From contig NZ_JABBPE010000008.1 in assembly GCF_012927455.1 (NCBI RefSeq), positions 186,001 through 250,000 of the forward strand: 64,000 nucleotides of DNA. The letters run 5' to 3'. Below the pieces are notes generated by a model. The model was not told where the DNA came from. It ran no database searches and was given only the letters and a program-made list of their open reading frames with translations. A program made the position numbers and the translations under genes. Shown here in pieces: positions 8,934 through 16,873 of the stretch. The stretch is from Polaromonas sp. (GTDB lineage Bacteria; Pseudomonadota; Gammaproteobacteria; Burkholderiales; Burkholderiaceae_C). Numbering within the stretch: position 1 is the stretch's first letter; each line of letters opens with the position of its first letter.

Positions 8934-9647
8934 ATGGGCGCGCAATGGAAAGCAAAAGGCAAAGATCTGGCGGCCAATGCCAAGGGCCGGGTATTCGGCA
9001 AGCTGGTCAAGGAGATCATGGTGGCCGCGCGCAACGGCGCCGACCCGGCCATGAATCCACGCCTGCGACTGGTGGTGGAACAAGCCCGCAAGGTCTCCAT
9101 GCCAAAAGACACGCTGGACCGCGCCCTCAAGAAGGGGGCTGGCCTGACGGACGATGCGGTCCATTTTGAGCGCGTCATTTACGAGGGCTTTGCGCCGCAT
9201 CAGGTGCCCGTGATGGTCGAATGCCTGACCGACAACGTGCGGCGCACCGCGTCTGAATTTCGGGTGTTGTTCCGCCATGGCCAGCTCGGCTCCTCGGGCT
9301 CGGTGGCCTGGGACTTCGACCATGTCGGCATGATTGAGGCCGCGCCACTTGTGGCTGGTACAGATCCTGAGCTGGCCGCCATTGAGGCTGGCGCGCAGGA
9401 CTTCGAGCCGGGCGGCGAAGCGGGGACGACCCTGTTTCTCACTGACCACGCCGATCTGGACCTGGTGAGCCGCGCGCTACCAGCCCAAGGCTTCAATGTC
9501 CTGTCCGCCAAGCTGGGGTACAAGCCGAAAAACCCGGTCAACCCTGACAGCCTGAGTGCGGCACATCTGGATGAAGTGGAAAACTTCCTGGCCGCCATCG
9601 ATGCAAATGATGACGTGCAGGATGTCTATGTGGGCTTGGCGGGCTAA
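8934..9647 (+). CDS. YebC/TACO1-family protein (YeeN-like branch)
   Basis: A 237-residue YebC/PmpR-family protein. Relatives are annotated as transcriptional regulators, and recent work ties the family to translation of difficult stretches on the ribosome. The N-terminus ([19 protein letters not shown]) is shorter than the usual MAGHSKWANIKHRK type, and the central block [17 protein letters not shown] resembles the YeeN subgroup. Since many betaproteobacteria also have a canonical YebC, this may be the paralogue. AAGGAG lies nine bases before the ATG. Confidence 0.85.
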   Translation: MGAQWKAKGKDLAANAKGRVFGKLVKEIMVAARNGADPAMNPRLRLVVEQARKVSMPKDTLDRALKKGAGLTDDAVHFERVIYEGFAPHQVPVMVECLTDNVRRTASEFRVLFRHGQLGSSGSVAWDFDHVGMIEAAPLVAGTDPELAAIEAGAQDFEPGGEAGTTLFLTDHADLDLVSRALPAQGFNVLSAKLGYKPKNPVNPDSLSAAHLDEVENFLAAIDANDDVQDVYVGLAG

Positions 9648-9757
9648 GGACTGCCTCAGCCCGTCTGGGTTGGTGAAGCCCGCAGGCAGGCGCTTCAAAG
9701 GCGCTGTTGGTGCTTGAAAACAGCGCGCCTTAAAACAGTCAGCGGCCCGCCGCCAGA

Positions 9758-10213
9758 TCAATCGTCCTTGGCGTCTTCTTCAGCCGGCCAGTCGCGAATG
9801 TAGGCCTTGAGCATCTTGTTTTCAAAGTTTTGGCTGTCTACAACAGCCTTGGCGACGTCGTAAAAGCTGATCACGCCCATCAGCATGCGCTGGCTCATCA
9901 CCGGCATGTAGCGGGCATGGCGCTCCAGCATCATGCGGCGCACTTCGTCAATCTCGGTGTCTGGCGTGCAGGTCATCGGGCAGTCGTCCATGGCGGAGCG
10001 CACCAGTGTTTTACCGATCTCACCGCCATTTTTGACGATGCAGACAAGCACTTCGCGAAAAGTCAGCATGCCGACAAGCTCGCCATGCTCCATCACGACC
10101 AACGAGCCGATGTCTTTTTCGGCCATGATCTGCGCCGCCTGGCCCAGCGGTTCGTCAGGCTGGACGGTGTAAAGGGTATTGCCTTTCACGCGCAAGATGT
10201 CAACAACCTTCAT
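9758..10213 (-). CDS. CBS-domain pair protein
   Basis: A 151-residue protein composed of two CBS domains (about residues 8-60 and 75-130; GSLVVMEHGELVGMLTFREV and YMPVMSQRMLMGVISFYDV). CBS pairs bind adenosine nucleotides and act as energy sensors; this is a stand-alone version with no effector domain, so its partner is unknown. The frame is open upstream to 10363, but the ATG at 10213 is preceded by GGGGAG at correct spacing and begins with the conserved MKVVDIL. Confidence 0.85.
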   Translation of the reverse strand: MKVVDILRVKGNTLYTVQPDEPLGQAAQIMAEKDIGSLVVMEHGELVGMLTFREVLVCIVKNGGEIGKTLVRSAMDDCPMTCTPDTEIDEVRRMMLERHARYMPVMSQRMLMGVISFYDVAKAVVDSQNFENKMLKAYIRDWPAEEDAKDD

Positions 10214-10475
10214 CGTTTTCTCCCCGGTTACTGCACCAGAGTAGTTCTGGCACGTTATTTTCATGGTCACGCCGCACCCTGCCAGCGTCAAATCGAAATT
10301 CAATATAGCCCACAATGAGACGCTTGCCGTAACGAATTTTACCGGCGCTCCTGCCGATGGCAATCAAATTGAAGCCGGCAACAGCGCGTCAGCCCGTTCG
10401 CTGCTACTTTCGTTTTTATATTCTGTTTGGTGCTCATTATTAAATGCGCCGGCGCCTTTTTTTTGGAGACACGCT

Positions 10476-11801
10476 ATGCCCGGTTACTCAGATCCCGGTT
10501 TTGACACTCTCGCGTTGCACGCAGGCGCCGCGCCCGACCCGGCCACCGGCGCGCGCGCCGTGCCAATTCACCTCACCACCTCTTTTGTCTTCGAGTCCAG
10601 CGACCATGCCGCCAGCCTGTTTAACCTGGAGCGTGCAGGTCACGTCTATTCGCGCATCAGCAACCCAACCAATGCGGTACTGGAGCAGCGTGTGGCGGCG
10701 CTCGAAGGCGGCATAGGCGCGATTGCAACTGCCAGCGGCCAGGCCGCGCTGCACCTGAGCATCGCCACGCTGATGGGAGCGGGTTCGCACATCGTCGCCT
10801 CCACTGCGTTATATGGCGGCAGCCAGAACCTGCTGCATTACACGCTGCGCCGTTTTGGCATTGACACCACCTTCGTCCAGCCCGGCGACATTGACGGCTG
10901 GCGCGCCGCCGTGCGGCCCAACACCAAACTGTTTTTCGGCGAGACCGTCGGCAATCCCGGGCTGGACGTGCTGGATATGGCTACGGTGTCCAGCATTGCG
11001 CATGAGGCCGGCGTGCCGCTGCTGGTCGATTCCACGCTGACCTCACCCTGGCTGGTCAAGCCCTTTGAGCACGGCGCCGACCTGGTCTACCACTCGGCCA
11101 CCAAGTTCCTGAGCGGGCATGGCACGGTGATTGGCGGCATCGTGGTCGATGGCGGATCTTTCGACTGGGCAGCCTCGGGCAAATTTCCCGAGCTGACCGA
11201 GGCCTACGACGGCTTTCACAACATGGTGTTCAGCGAGGAAAGCACGGTCGGCGCCTTTATGCTGCGTGCGCGCCGCGAGGGCCTGCGCGACTTTGGCGCC
11301 TGCATGAGCCCGCACACTGCCTGGCTGATTTTGCAGGGTATTGAAACCCTGCCGCTGCGCATGGCGCGCCACATGAGCAACACCGAAAAGGTCGTGCAAT
11401 ATCTGGCCGGCCACCCGCTGGTGGCACGCGTCGGCCACCCGATGCTGGAATCTCACCCCAGCCACGCGCTGGCCAAAAAACTCTTGCCGCGCGGCGCGGG
11501 TTCGGTGTTCAGCTTCGACATCAAGGGCCAGCGCGAGCAAGGCAAGGCTTTTATTGAAGCGCTCAAGGTGTTCAGCCATCTGGCCAATGTCGGCGACTGC
11601 CGCAGCCTGGTGATTCATCCGGCCAGCACCACGCACTTTCGAATGACGGATGAAGCCCTGCAAGGGGCCGGCATCACGCAGGGCACGATACGCCTGAGCA
11701 TCGGCCTGGAAGACCCGGACGACCTGATTGACGACCTCAAGCGCGCGCTGAAAGCGGCAGAGAAATTGGGTCAGAACGTGGCCGAGAAAGCCGGAGCCTG
11801 A
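10476..11801 (+). CDS. metY: O-acetylhomoserine sulfhydrylase
   Basis: A 441-residue PLP enzyme of the Cys/Met metabolism family, forming homocysteine from O-acetylhomoserine and sulfide. FDTLALHAGAAPDPATGARA and the YSRISNPTNAVLE segment are typical of MetY; the PLP-binding Lys is K210 in HSATKFLSGHG. The length (430-440) favours MetY over the shorter MetZ, although O-succinylhomoserine as substrate cannot be excluded. GGAGA precedes the ATG. The next gene begins one base after its stop codon. Confidence 0.88.
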   Translation: MPGYSDPGFDTLALHAGAAPDPATGARAVPIHLTTSFVFESSDHAASLFNLERAGHVYSRISNPTNAVLEQRVAALEGGIGAIATASGQAALHLSIATLMGAGSHIVASTALYGGSQNLLHYTLRRFGIDTTFVQPGDIDGWRAAVRPNTKLFFGETVGNPGLDVLDMATVSSIAHEAGVPLLVDSTLTSPWLVKPFEHGADLVYHSATKFLSGHGTVIGGIVVDGGSFDWAASGKFPELTEAYDGFHNMVFSEESTVGAFMLRARREGLRDFGACMSPHTAWLILQGIETLPLRMARHMSNTEKVVQYLAGHPLVARVGHPMLESHPSHALAKKLLPRGAGSVFSFDIKGQREQGKAFIEALKVFSHLANVGDCRSLVIHPASTTHFRMTDEALQGAGITQGTIRLSIGLEDPDDLIDDLKRALKAAEKLGQNVAEKAGA

Positions 11802-11802
11802 G

Positions 11803-12621
11803 ATGCAGCTCACCGTCAACGACCACAACACTTATTGCTATACCGGCGGCAAGCCTTTCAATGCCGCGCAACCCACCGTCGTATTCATCCACGGCGTGCT
11901 TGACGACCACAGCGTCTGGATTTTGCAAAGCCGCTATCTGGCCTACCACGGCTGGAACGTGCTTGCGGTCGATCTACCGGGCCACTGCCGCAGCGCGGGC
12001 GAGGCGCCTGCCAGCGTGGAAGAAGCGGCGGACTTCATCGCCGCGCTGCTGGACGCCGCGGGCGTGCCCTGCACCGCGCTGGTGGGCCACAGCTGGGGCT
12101 CGCTGATTGCGCTGGAGGCCGCCAGTCGGCTCCAGGAGCGCGTCAGCCATCTGGTGCTGGTGGGCGCCGCCTTCCCGATGAAGGTGTCGCAGGCGCTGCT
12201 CGATGCCTCGCTGCATGAGCCGATGAAGGCGCTCACCATGATCAATGTCTTCTCGCGCAGCACGCTGGCGCCGCCGCCCTCGGCGCTGGGCCCCGGCACC
12301 TGGGTCTATGGCGCCAGCATGGCCCTGGGCCGCCGCGTGCTGGCCAGCAACCCCAAGGTCAATGTATTTCATCGCGGCTTTCAGGCCTGCGACAGCTATG
12401 CCAATGGCGAAGCTGCGATTAGAGCCATCAGCTGTCCGGTGCTGTTTGTGCTGGGTGCGCAAGACCAGATGACACCGCCCAAGGCCGCGCAAGGGCTGAT
12501 TGCTGCGGCACGCAAGGCCGGCAAAAACGTGCAGGTGGTCAGCCTCGCGGTCGGCCATCGCCAGATGACCGAGGCGCCCGATGAGACGCTGTTTGCGATT
12601 CGCGACTTCATCAAGGCTTGA
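11803..12621 (+). CDS. Alpha/beta hydrolase downstream of metY
   Basis: A 272-residue alpha/beta hydrolase: FIHGVLDDHSVW (oxyanion hole), DLPGHCRSAG, nucleophile elbow GHSWGS with the catalytic Ser near residue 98, GAQDQMTPP with the Asp, and VGHRQMTEAP with the His. It is too short and lacks the domain plan of homoserine acetyltransferase MetX, so it is not the obvious substrate supplier for metY despite the one-base gap that indicates co-expression. The substrate is unknown. Confidence 0.85.
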   Translation: MQLTVNDHNTYCYTGGKPFNAAQPTVVFIHGVLDDHSVWILQSRYLAYHGWNVLAVDLPGHCRSAGEAPASVEEAADFIAALLDAAGVPCTALVGHSWGSLIALEAASRLQERVSHLVLVGAAFPMKVSQALLDASLHEPMKALTMINVFSRSTLAPPPSALGPGTWVYGASMALGRRVLASNPKVNVFHRGFQACDSYANGEAAIRAISCPVLFVLGAQDQMTPPKAAQGLIAAARKAGKNVQVVSLAVGHRQMTEAPDETLFAIRDFIKA

Positions 12622-12645
12622 CCCGAGCGGGGGCCTGGCCAGGAA

Positions 12646-13080
12646 TCAATAGCCTGAATGGCAGATGGTGCAGTTGTTAGCGTGCACCTGTTGGTCGGGG
12701 TGCGCAGCAGCCGCCGCGACCAGCGCCGGCACGGCGGAAGATTCCCGGTTAGAGACCGGCTGGCGGGAAGCGCCCGATTGCATATCGTCCCCGAGCAATC
12801 CGCAGTGATCAAGAATGTCCTGCATGGACCGGCTACTGACGGGCAGGGGCTCGACGGCCAGGGCGCTTTGCAGGCAGGCGTTGCCGCGCAACTGCAAGAG
12901 AGGCAAGGCGCGCGACAAGCTCTCGCGCGGGCTGAAAACGACGCGAACCGGCGCCTGGTAAGACGCCACGTTGTAAGCCTGTGAATCGGTCGCATAGTCA
13001 GCCCGCTCGGCCAGCGCCGGGCTGGAGCAAACAAGCGATGCAGCCAAGAGAGAAAACGTGAACAGCTGCCCGTTTTGCAC
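12646..13080 (-). CDS. Exported hypothetical protein with C-terminal CxxCH
   Basis: No family recognised. With a GTG start at 13080 (AAGAG a few bases upstream) the protein has 144 residues and a normal signal peptide ending ASLVCSSPALA-E. The frame is open to 13344 and ATG starts at 13167 or 13212 would place an unusually long extension before the signal. The mature protein has two further Cys and ends HANNCTICHSGY, a perfect heme-c attachment motif five residues before the C-terminus. It may be a remnant or unusual small c-type cytochrome; a full cytochrome fold after the motif is absent. It is convergent with the hydrolase gene. Confidence 0.55.
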   Translation of the reverse strand: MQNGQLFTFSLLAASLVCSSPALAERADYATDSQAYNVASYQAPVRVVFSPRESLSRALPLLQLRGNACLQSALAVEPLPVSSRSMQDILDHCGLLGDDMQSGASRQPVSNRESSAVPALVAAAAAHPDQQVHANNCTICHSGY

Positions 13081-13397
13081 CCCAGCGCTCTTGCTGACAA
13101 GCTGTTGAGAAGTTTTCGAGGCGCATTGCAGTCTTTGCGCATCCGAGCAGCAAACGGGGCTTTCCATACCGCTTCGACGGGGAATTCGACAGTCACTTTT
13201 AGGGCACGGCATTGGACGGCTCCAGTAAAGGACAAAGATACGGCCCTTCGCCCGACGCCAATGAGGCAAACAGGCGGCATTTATTCGCGCTTTGTGCCGG
13301 TGTTCACTGCAAACGCACTGCGTATTGCTTTTGGCCCGATACATTTACTGACATTTGTGTAGCAAAGCTTGGCTTTGAAGAGGTCTCCGAAAATCTG

Positions 13398-13452
13398 TTT
13401 GCTATTAAAAATGGAGCACTTCACGCTCGGTGTACTTGGGTTAGAGGTATTT
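13398..13452 (+). repeat. Degenerate repeat A copy in an intergenic stretch
   Basis: TTGCTATTAAAAATGGAGCA followed by GGTGTACTTGGGTTAGAGG aligns with repeat A. The surrounding 13345-13839 gap has no convincing gene: its short frames lack ribosome sites and family resemblance. It includes an inverted pair CCTTAGGCGC (about 13580) and CCTAAGGCGC (about 13655), and an AT-rich stretch near 13690-13750. Confidence 0.5.
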
Positions 13453-13839
13453 TTAGCTGCTGAAATTGATGAGTTCCTGCGCTTTGAGCCGTCCAACCAG
13501 CTGAGCAACCGACGCGCGAGTCAACGCGCGTATAGGGCTAAGCCTGGCGCGGCTCGAAGGTCGGGTGGCGATGAACCGAATCCTTAGGCGCTTTCCGGCT
13601 TACCGCTTGAGCGGCGCCTTGCGTCGCGGAGGTCGTGCGCGTTTTCGGGGCTTTCCTAAGGCGCCGTTTGCTATCGAACGTGACCCCCGCATTTTTAAAC
13701 ATTTGATTATCAAATTAAAACAACAAAGTTACTTGGCTGCAAGTTTTTGAGAAGGGAGGGAGCGTCTCTGGTGGAATCGTTGATTTTTCCCAAGCGGAGG
13801 GTGCTTCGCTACGCAAGACGGTAGCGCTGGGCACAAAAA

Positions 13840-14232
13840 TTAAGCGCTGACCCAGCGCTCTGGCGCAGTTTGCAAGCCCTGCAGCAAGTGCTGCGCAGCC
13901 GGTAAATGGGGCGTGGCCTGCAGGCCGGAGCGCGCCAGCGAATCGAGAAGGCGCGAAAGCGTGCTGGTCTGCGGTGTCAACGGGCCAAAAAACCGGGTGC
14001 CCTGGGCGTCGGCCAGCAACAACGTAGGAAAAGTCTCCACGTCCAGATCGCCAACCAGATCGGACTGGTCTTCAATGTCCAGCCAGGCAAACCGGAAGGC
14101 GGGGTAGCGCTTGGCCATCTGCGCAAAAATCAGCTGGTAGTCACGGCAAACCCCGCACCAGTCGGCGCACAGGCAGATCACCCAGCTATCAGAAATCGGC
14201 GATGAAGCTTTGGAGGCAGTGAGGTGAGGCAT
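13840..14232 (-). CDS. Thioredoxin-fold protein
   Basis: A 130-residue cytosolic thioredoxin-like protein (no signal peptide). The active-site motif is ADWCGVC at about residues 23-29, i.e. CxxC with Gly-Val between the cysteines. FPTLLLAD supplies the cis-Pro. The C-terminal 30 residues extend beyond thioredoxin. It probably acts as a thiol reductase or in response to oxidative stress; the partner is unknown. Confidence 0.85.
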   Translation of the reverse strand: MPHLTASKASSPISDSWVICLCADWCGVCRDYQLIFAQMAKRYPAFRFAWLDIEDQSDLVGDLDVETFPTLLLADAQGTRFFGPLTPQTSTLSRLLDSLARSGLQATPHLPAAQHLLQGLQTAPERWVSA

Positions 14233-14342
14233 GCTTGGGACTGAATCAGCGGCTGCTGACCCGCCGCCTGCTTATTATTGGCCAAGGCCGCGCCCGGAGG
14301 GAAAGGTTCTTCCGAAATACCTGCTCCGAGGGATTCAGACGA

Positions 14343-14564
14343 TCATGCCGTCTTGCGCACCTTCAGACAGGCCGCGCCCGCGCTGAGGGCGGCCTCATGG
14401 GTGGGATAAGGATGGTCGGAAGCGTCTATGCACAAATCAGCGCTGTGTTCTTGGTCCGAAAGCTGGGTGACCGACCAGTAAAAGAGGCCTTCGGAAGGCT
14501 CGTTAACCCTGACCGAGAGCAGCCCCGAGCGGGCCGTCAAACCGCTTTGCCCAGTTCGTTGCAA
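14343..14564 (-). CDS. Small hypothetical protein
   Basis: A 73-residue frame with a TTG start that overlaps the end of the DUF3606 gene by 28 bp. The segment EPSEGLFYWSVTQL and the C-terminal THEAALSAGAACLKV look like a real small conserved protein (a beta-strand pair followed by an Ala-rich helix), but I do not recognise the family. The start is uncertain because no ATG exists in the first 40 codons. Confidence 0.45.
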   Translation of the reverse strand: MQRTGQSGLTARSGLLSVRVNEPSEGLFYWSVTQLSDQEHSADLCIDASDHPYPTHEAALSAGAACLKVRKTA

Positions 14565-14731
14565 ACATCGCGCGCGGCGGGCCCGACTTCAGCGATGGCG
14601 ACGCGCAGCTCTAGTTCGCTGCAGTCCAGCGCCGCCACCCAGTAATTGACGGAATCGTCTTCGTTGATGTTGATCGGCTCGTTGGTCAGCGCATGGAGCC
14701 CGGCTGGGCGCAAAGGCAATATGGATTTCAC
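14537..14731 (-). CDS. DUF3606-like small protein
   Basis: A 64-residue protein with the DUF3606-type pattern: PININEDDSVNYWVAALDCS, then LRVAIAEVGPAARDVCNEL. The function is unknown; homologues are short stand-alone proteins in proteobacteria. The start is a GTG at 14731 with a very strong GGAGGAAGTC directly upstream, which decides it. It overlaps the following small gene. Confidence 0.75.
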   Translation of the reverse strand: MKSILPLRPAGLHALTNEPININEDDSVNYWVAALDCSELELRVAIAEVGPAARDVCNELGKAV

Positions 14732-15060
14732 GACTTCCTCCGTTTGGTGGTACTAGCGGTCAATGGTATACCCGCGTCAATGCAAGGTTCTGGCGGACTT
14801 TGTAAGCATTTTGCCCGCCTGTATGAAGTCTTGAGGGACAAATAAGCGTGCTTACGTTCATCGCCGCAGCTGCGTTCAGGGTCCAGAATGGCGCGCCGCG
14901 GCGGACCGCCTTAAAGCTGCGCGGGCGGTGAGCGTTTGCGCGCCCAGAACGCCTGAAGGGCCGTTTGCCTGTGTTTTGCTGGCATAGGCCTTGCACCACT
15001 TGGCCGCCAGACCGGAAGTGATGGCAAAAACGATTAATTTTTTCAACATGTGCTGACCTT

Positions 15061-15200
15061 TATAAGTAGGCTAGTAGAGTGAAAGATGACCGCCGTATCG
15101 GGGCTAATCACCCTACCCAGCCCAATCAAAAAGGATCATAAAGATGCAATCGTTGTGTGGTCGTGGGCCAGTTCCACTGCCTGTTGTACGACTGGTCTGA
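15061..15200 (+). CDS. Free-standing 18-residue ORF with leader (CDS 15144-15200)
   Basis: A TATAAG box at 15061-15066 is followed by about 80 bases, an AAGGAT ribosome site, an ATG at 15144 and 18 codons encoding MQSLCGRGPVPLPVVRLV, with a stop at 15198-15200. A terminator begins two bases later. The compact promoter/SD/ORF/terminator layout suggests a real mini-gene or a dual-function small RNA. I do not recognise the peptide. The rest of the 14732-15223 gap shows no other gene. Confidence 0.45.
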
Positions 15201-15201
15201 C

Positions 15202-15225
15202 GGAGCCGTAGTAGCTCCTTTTTTT
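15202..15225 (+). terminator. Intrinsic terminator after the 18-codon ORF
   Basis: GGAGC, a 7-base loop, GCTCC, then seven T residues. The stem is short (5 bp) but the T run is uninterrupted. The T tract abuts the stop codon of the convergent YihY gene. Confidence 0.6.
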
Positions 15226-16435
15226 ATAGCGCGTCGCGCAGATTCATGGCGGGCCAGCGGGCTTTTTCCCATAGTTTTCTGACCGATTCGGTCTTTTCCA
15301 GTAGGAGTTGCTGCATCAGCGGCTCAAGCGCGGTGCTGGCGGGGTCTGCCAGCAGCAGGTAGCGCGACTCGGCACCGTGCGCGTCCTTGAGCTGACCGAC
15401 CCAATCAAGCGCCTCCAACGTCTCCAGCACCGGTTCAAGCTGCAGCACATCGACTTGCAGCAGTTCGGCCAGTTGCGAGGCGCTGACACCCTTGCGGGAG
15501 GAGGTCAGCGCCTTGTCCAGCTGCTGCAGCACCTCGATGGCCAGCTGAAAGTTCCAGCCCGGAGCGCTGCCGCGGCGCGTCACGCCCGCCAGCAAACTGG
15601 GCAAGTAGGCAGCGATTACCGCGCCCATCAGCACGATGACCCAGGACAAGTAAATCCAGACCAGCAGGATAGGCAGCGTGGCAAAGGCGCCGTAGACCAG
15701 CGAATAAGTGGGCACAGTGGCAAGGTAAAGGCCCAGAAGTTTCTTGGCGATGCCTATGCCGGCAGCCACAAACACGCCGCCGGACCAGGCATGCGTCCAC
15801 TTGACATAGGTATTGGGGACGTAGCGAAACAGCGCGGCCATGCCGCCAGCCACCAGAAAGAACTGGACGATGTCGAGCAGGAAGCGCAGGCTGACCGGTA
15901 AAGCGCCCACCAGGCCGCGCGAGGCCGACAGCACATAAGAAGTCAGCGCCAGACTGGCCGCCAGCAGCAGCGGGCCCAGTGTGATGGCGGCCCAGTAGAT
16001 CAGCACGCGCTGCGTCAGCGGCCGCGTCTTTTTGACGCGCCAGATGCCATTGAGCGTGCGGTCTATCGTCAGGATCAGCGTGATTGCGGTCACCAGCAGT
16101 ACCGCCAGGCCGGCCACGCCAAGCTTGCTGGCCTGCCGGCTGAATTGCGTCAGATAGCCCAGTACCTGGCGCGCGATGTTGTCCGGGATCAGGCTTTGAA
16201 TCAGCCAGTCCTGCAAGGCGCCCTGCAGCTTGGAAAACATCGGGAAGGCGGTAAAAACGGCCAGCGCCACGGTAAAGAAAGGCACCAGCGCAATCGAGGT
16301 GGTGAAGGTCAGGCTGCTGGCGGTCAGGCCCATGTGGTCATCACGAAAGCGGTTGCGCAGGGTGTGGGCGGTGTGGCGCCACGGAAAATGGGAGAGCTCG
16401 GCTAACAACACCTGCAAAGACTGCTGAAATTTCAT
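15224..16435 (-). CDS. YihY/virulence factor BrkB family membrane protein
   Basis: A protein of about 403 residues: an N-terminal six-helix YihY/BrkB domain (LTFTTSIALVPFFTVALAVF; TLNGIWRVKKTRPL; MAALFRYVPNTYVKWTHAWS) and a cytoplasmic C-terminal region of about 110 residues resembling a winged helix (GVSASQLAELLQVDVLQLEP). The family was once annotated as ribonuclease BN in error; its role is unknown and possibly in transport. The start is uncertain between ATG codons at 16435, 16447 and an open frame to 16486; 16435 (MKFQQS) fits the family. Confidence 0.85.
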   Translation of the reverse strand: MKFQQSLQVLLAELSHFPWRHTAHTLRNRFRDDHMGLTASSLTFTTSIALVPFFTVALAVFTAFPMFSKLQGALQDWLIQSLIPDNIARQVLGYLTQFSRQASKLGVAGLAVLLVTAITLILTIDRTLNGIWRVKKTRPLTQRVLIYWAAITLGPLLLAASLALTSYVLSASRGLVGALPVSLRFLLDIVQFFLVAGGMAALFRYVPNTYVKWTHAWSGGVFVAAGIGIAKKLLGLYLATVPTYSLVYGAFATLPILLVWIYLSWVIVLMGAVIAAYLPSLLAGVTRRGSAPGWNFQLAIEVLQQLDKALTSSRKGVSASQLAELLQVDVLQLEPVLETLEALDWVGQLKDAHGAESRYLLLADPASTALEPLMQQLLLEKTESVRKLWEKARWPAMNLRDAL

Positions 16436-16468
16436 CCCCGGTATCATGCCATTGAGCAAAAGAGCACC

Positions 16469-16873
16469 ATGAACAAGACACACCAAATAGAAATGACCCG
16501 CCGGCTGGCGCTGGGCAGCCTGATCGGGCTGATTGTGCTGGGCCTGGCCTGGGAAATGTGGCTGGCGCCGATTCGTCCGGGCGGCTCGCTGTTAGCCCTC
16601 AAGGTGTTGCCGCTGTGCATCCCGCTGGCCGGTATTTTGAAGAACCGCATGTACACCTACCGCTGGGTCAGCTTGATGGTGTGGCTGTACTTCGCCGAAG
16701 GCGCCACGCGGGCCTGGAGCGAGCGCCCACCGGGCAACTACCTGGCGATGATCGAAGTGCTGCTGTGCCTGCTGCTTTTCACGGCTTGTGCCCTGCATGT
16801 GCGTATTCGGCTGAAAAATCCGCTCGTTACTGCCCCGGCAGCCGCCACCCCTGCCAGCGGGGACGCCGCGTGA
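16469..16873 (+). CDS. DUF2069 family membrane protein
   Basis: A 134-residue inner-membrane protein with about four hydrophobic segments (LGSLIGLIVLGLAWEMWLAP; LKVLPLCIPLAGIL; WVSLMVWLYFAEGATRAW; MIEVLLCLLLFTACALHV). PRPGGSLL-like and YTYRWVSLM blocks match the DUF2069 pattern. The function is unknown. It overlaps the FAD oxidase start by four bases (GTGA), implying translational coupling, and is divergent from the YihY gene. Confidence 0.8.
   Translation: MNKTHQIEMTRRLALGSLIGLIVLGLAWEMWLAPIRPGGSLLALKVLPLCIPLAGILKNRMYTYRWVSLMVWLYFAEGATRAWSERPPGNYLAMIEVLLCLLLFTACALHVRIRLKNPLVTAPAAATPASGDAA

Noticed and set aside
11803..12621. Homoserine O-acetyltransferase (MetX) as identity of the hydrolase after metY
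   Set aside because: MetX is about 370-380 residues with characteristic inserts; this protein has 272 and a plain alpha/beta hydrolase plan.
13281..13508. 75-codon frame on the minus strand in the 13.3-13.8 kb gap
   Set aside because: Low-confidence start, no family features and overlap with a degenerate repeat A.
14760..14999. 79-codon frame on the minus strand
   Set aside because: No ribosome site, no recognisable domain, and Arg/Asn-rich composition. Left out as probable noise.
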